This document shows positions 5,210 to 6,098 of a DNA stretch of 6,098 nucleotides, piece after piece. The DNA lies in NCBI GenBank assembly GCA_019747615.1, contig JAIEQQ010000102.1, positions 1 to 6,098 on the forward strand. Reading direction: 5' to 3'. Position 1 is the first letter of the stretch. Each line of letters opens with the position of its first letter. The notes beneath the pieces were generated by a model. It was not told where the DNA came from. It saw only the letters and a program-made list of their open reading frames with translations, and ran no database searches. This DNA is from Phycisphaerales bacterium (lineage in GTDB: Bacteria; Planctomycetota; Phycisphaerae; Phycisphaerales; UBA1924). The translations under genes and the position numbers were made by a program.

Positions 5210-6098
5210 GTGGGTCGTGATGATCTGAATCCTGGAGACGGGGCGACGCGGGCCGGGTCAACGACGCTGGAAACGCCGCGGCGGTCGGCCGGCGAGTGGT
5301 CATGGTACGGCGCGGTCCTCGCGGTGCTCGTGATGACCGTGCTCGGTGGATATCTGCCGGGACTTGGGACGATCCATCCGGTGGACCGCGACGAATCGCG
5401 ATTTGCGCAGGCGTCGCGCCAGATGCTGGAGAGTGTGACGCTGCCGGCCAGCGAGCTTGACCTTCGGCGCGGGGAGTCCGGCGTGCCGGTGGGGTTGCAC
5501 GCTGGCGGCTGGGCGGTGCCGATGTTTGGCGAGACGCCGCGGCTGAACAAGCCGCCGCTGATCTACTGGTTGCAGGCGGGCAGCGCGTGGTACTTCAGCG
5601 GTGGAGATCCGAGGAACGACGCGATCTGGATGTATCGGGTGCCGTCGGTGGTGTGCGCGGCGCTAAGCGTGCTTTGCGTCGGGCTGCTGGGGCGGGCGAT
5701 GTTCGGCGGGCGCGTTGGGCTGGTGGCGATGGCGTTGATGGCGGCGTCGCCGATGATGATCTGGGATGCGCATCAGGCGCGGAGCGACCAACTGCTGACG
5801 TTCACGACGCTGCTGACGATGGCGGCGTTGTGGTCGATCTGGTCGCGGCGCGGGCGAGCGCCGAGCTTCCTCGGTGATCACGCGCGCGCGGTGGGGTTCT
5901 GGTTTGCGATGGGGCTGGGGATTTTGAGCAAAGGTCCGATCACGCCGATGGTCGCGGGCCTCGCGATCGTCACGCTCTGCGCGATCGGCGGGATGCGAGC
6001 GCCGGGGATGCGCTGGTCGTGGCTGGGGCGATTGAAGCCGCATGTCGGCGTGATTGTCGTCGGGCTGGTGGTGACGCCTTGGCTGATCGCGATTGATC
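5210..6098 (+). CDS. GT39/ArnT-type membrane glycosyltransferase (dolichyl-phosphate-mannose-protein mannosyltransferase superfamily), 3' end cut by window
   Basis: 296 codons are visible. Seen: a polar N-terminus of about 30 residues, membrane segment 1 at about 33-50, then VDRDESRFAQASRQML (58-73) with the acidic D61-E62 expected in the first outer loop, NKPPLIYWL (113-121), YRVPSVVCAALSVL (142-155), ARSDQLL (190-196) and SKGP (240-243). Further hydrophobic segments are at about 146-160, 168-183, 197-212, 226-240, 246-261 and 279-294. Family knowledge: ArnT and relatives transfer a sugar from undecaprenyl phosphate to lipid A, protein or glycan on the outer face of the inner membrane. There is no in-frame ATG before segment 1, so GTG at 5210 is the likeliest start; CTG 5225 is possible. 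It is divergent from the PAP2 phosphatase, and the two coding regions are one base apart. Confidence 0.9.
   Translation, partial: MGRDDLNPGDGATRAGSTTLETPRRSAGEWSWYGAVLAVLVMTVLGGYLPGLGTIHPVDRDESRFAQASRQMLESVTLPASELDLRRGESGVPVGLHAGGWAVPMFGETPRLNKPPLIYWLQAGSAWYFSGGDPRNDAIWMYRVPSVVCAALSVLCVGLLGRAMFGGRVGLVAMALMAASPMMIWDAHQARSDQLLTFTTLLTMAALWSIWSRRGRAPSFLGDHARAVGFWFAMGLGILSKGPITPMVAGLAIVTLCAIGGMRAPGMRWSWLGRLKPHVGVIVVGLVVTPWLIAID

Noticed and set aside
5209..5550. Upstream extension of the PAP2 frame to an ATG at 5550
   Set aside because: It runs fully antisense to the well-supported glycosyltransferase, gives low-complexity Ser/Arg/Pro sequence, and the recognisable protein begins at 5208.

Overview
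This is a GC-rich bacterial window with dense gene packing. Five genes lie on the minus strand and one on the plus strand. The permeases resemble the DevC type. Short heptamer repeats are scattered between genes, and most genes lack an obvious Shine-Dalgarno sequence. This would fit a Planctomycetota-like (for example Phycisphaerae) or similar environmental bacterium, but there is no rRNA or other marker and the assignment is a weak inference.

Layout, read on the minus strand from high to low coordinates: a PAP2-family membrane phosphatase (5208-4378); a 366-base spacer holding a hairpin plus T-run that faces the other way; a DevC/MacB-type ABC permease (4011-2833); a 300-base spacer with the likely promoter/operator of the next unit; a TetR-family regulator (2532-1849) overlapping by 4 bases a second, paralogous DevC-type permease (1852-704); a 146-base spacer built almost entirely of 7-base repeats; and the ATP-binding subunit (557 to beyond position 1), cut by the window edge. 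On the plus strand, starting one base away from the PAP2 start codon, is the front part of a GT39/ArnT-type membrane glycosyltransferase (5210 to beyond 6098).

How they may work together: regulator, permease and ATPase look like a self-regulated exporter operon of the DevBCA/MacB kind, with a second copy of the permease just upstream under separate control. No HlyD-type adaptor is visible; it may lie beyond position 1. The PAP2 phosphatase and ArnT-like glycosyltransferase both belong to families that act on polyprenyl-phosphate or lipid substrates in the envelope, so their head-to-head arrangement suggests a joint role in envelope glycan or lipid modification.

The most unusual signal is not a gene. 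Four arrays of strictly 7-base-phased degenerate repeats occur at 571-611, 627-703, 2781-2829 and 4360-4401. Three of them sit directly at, or run through, the stop codon of a gene, and two fill the gap between the operon's permease and ATPase.
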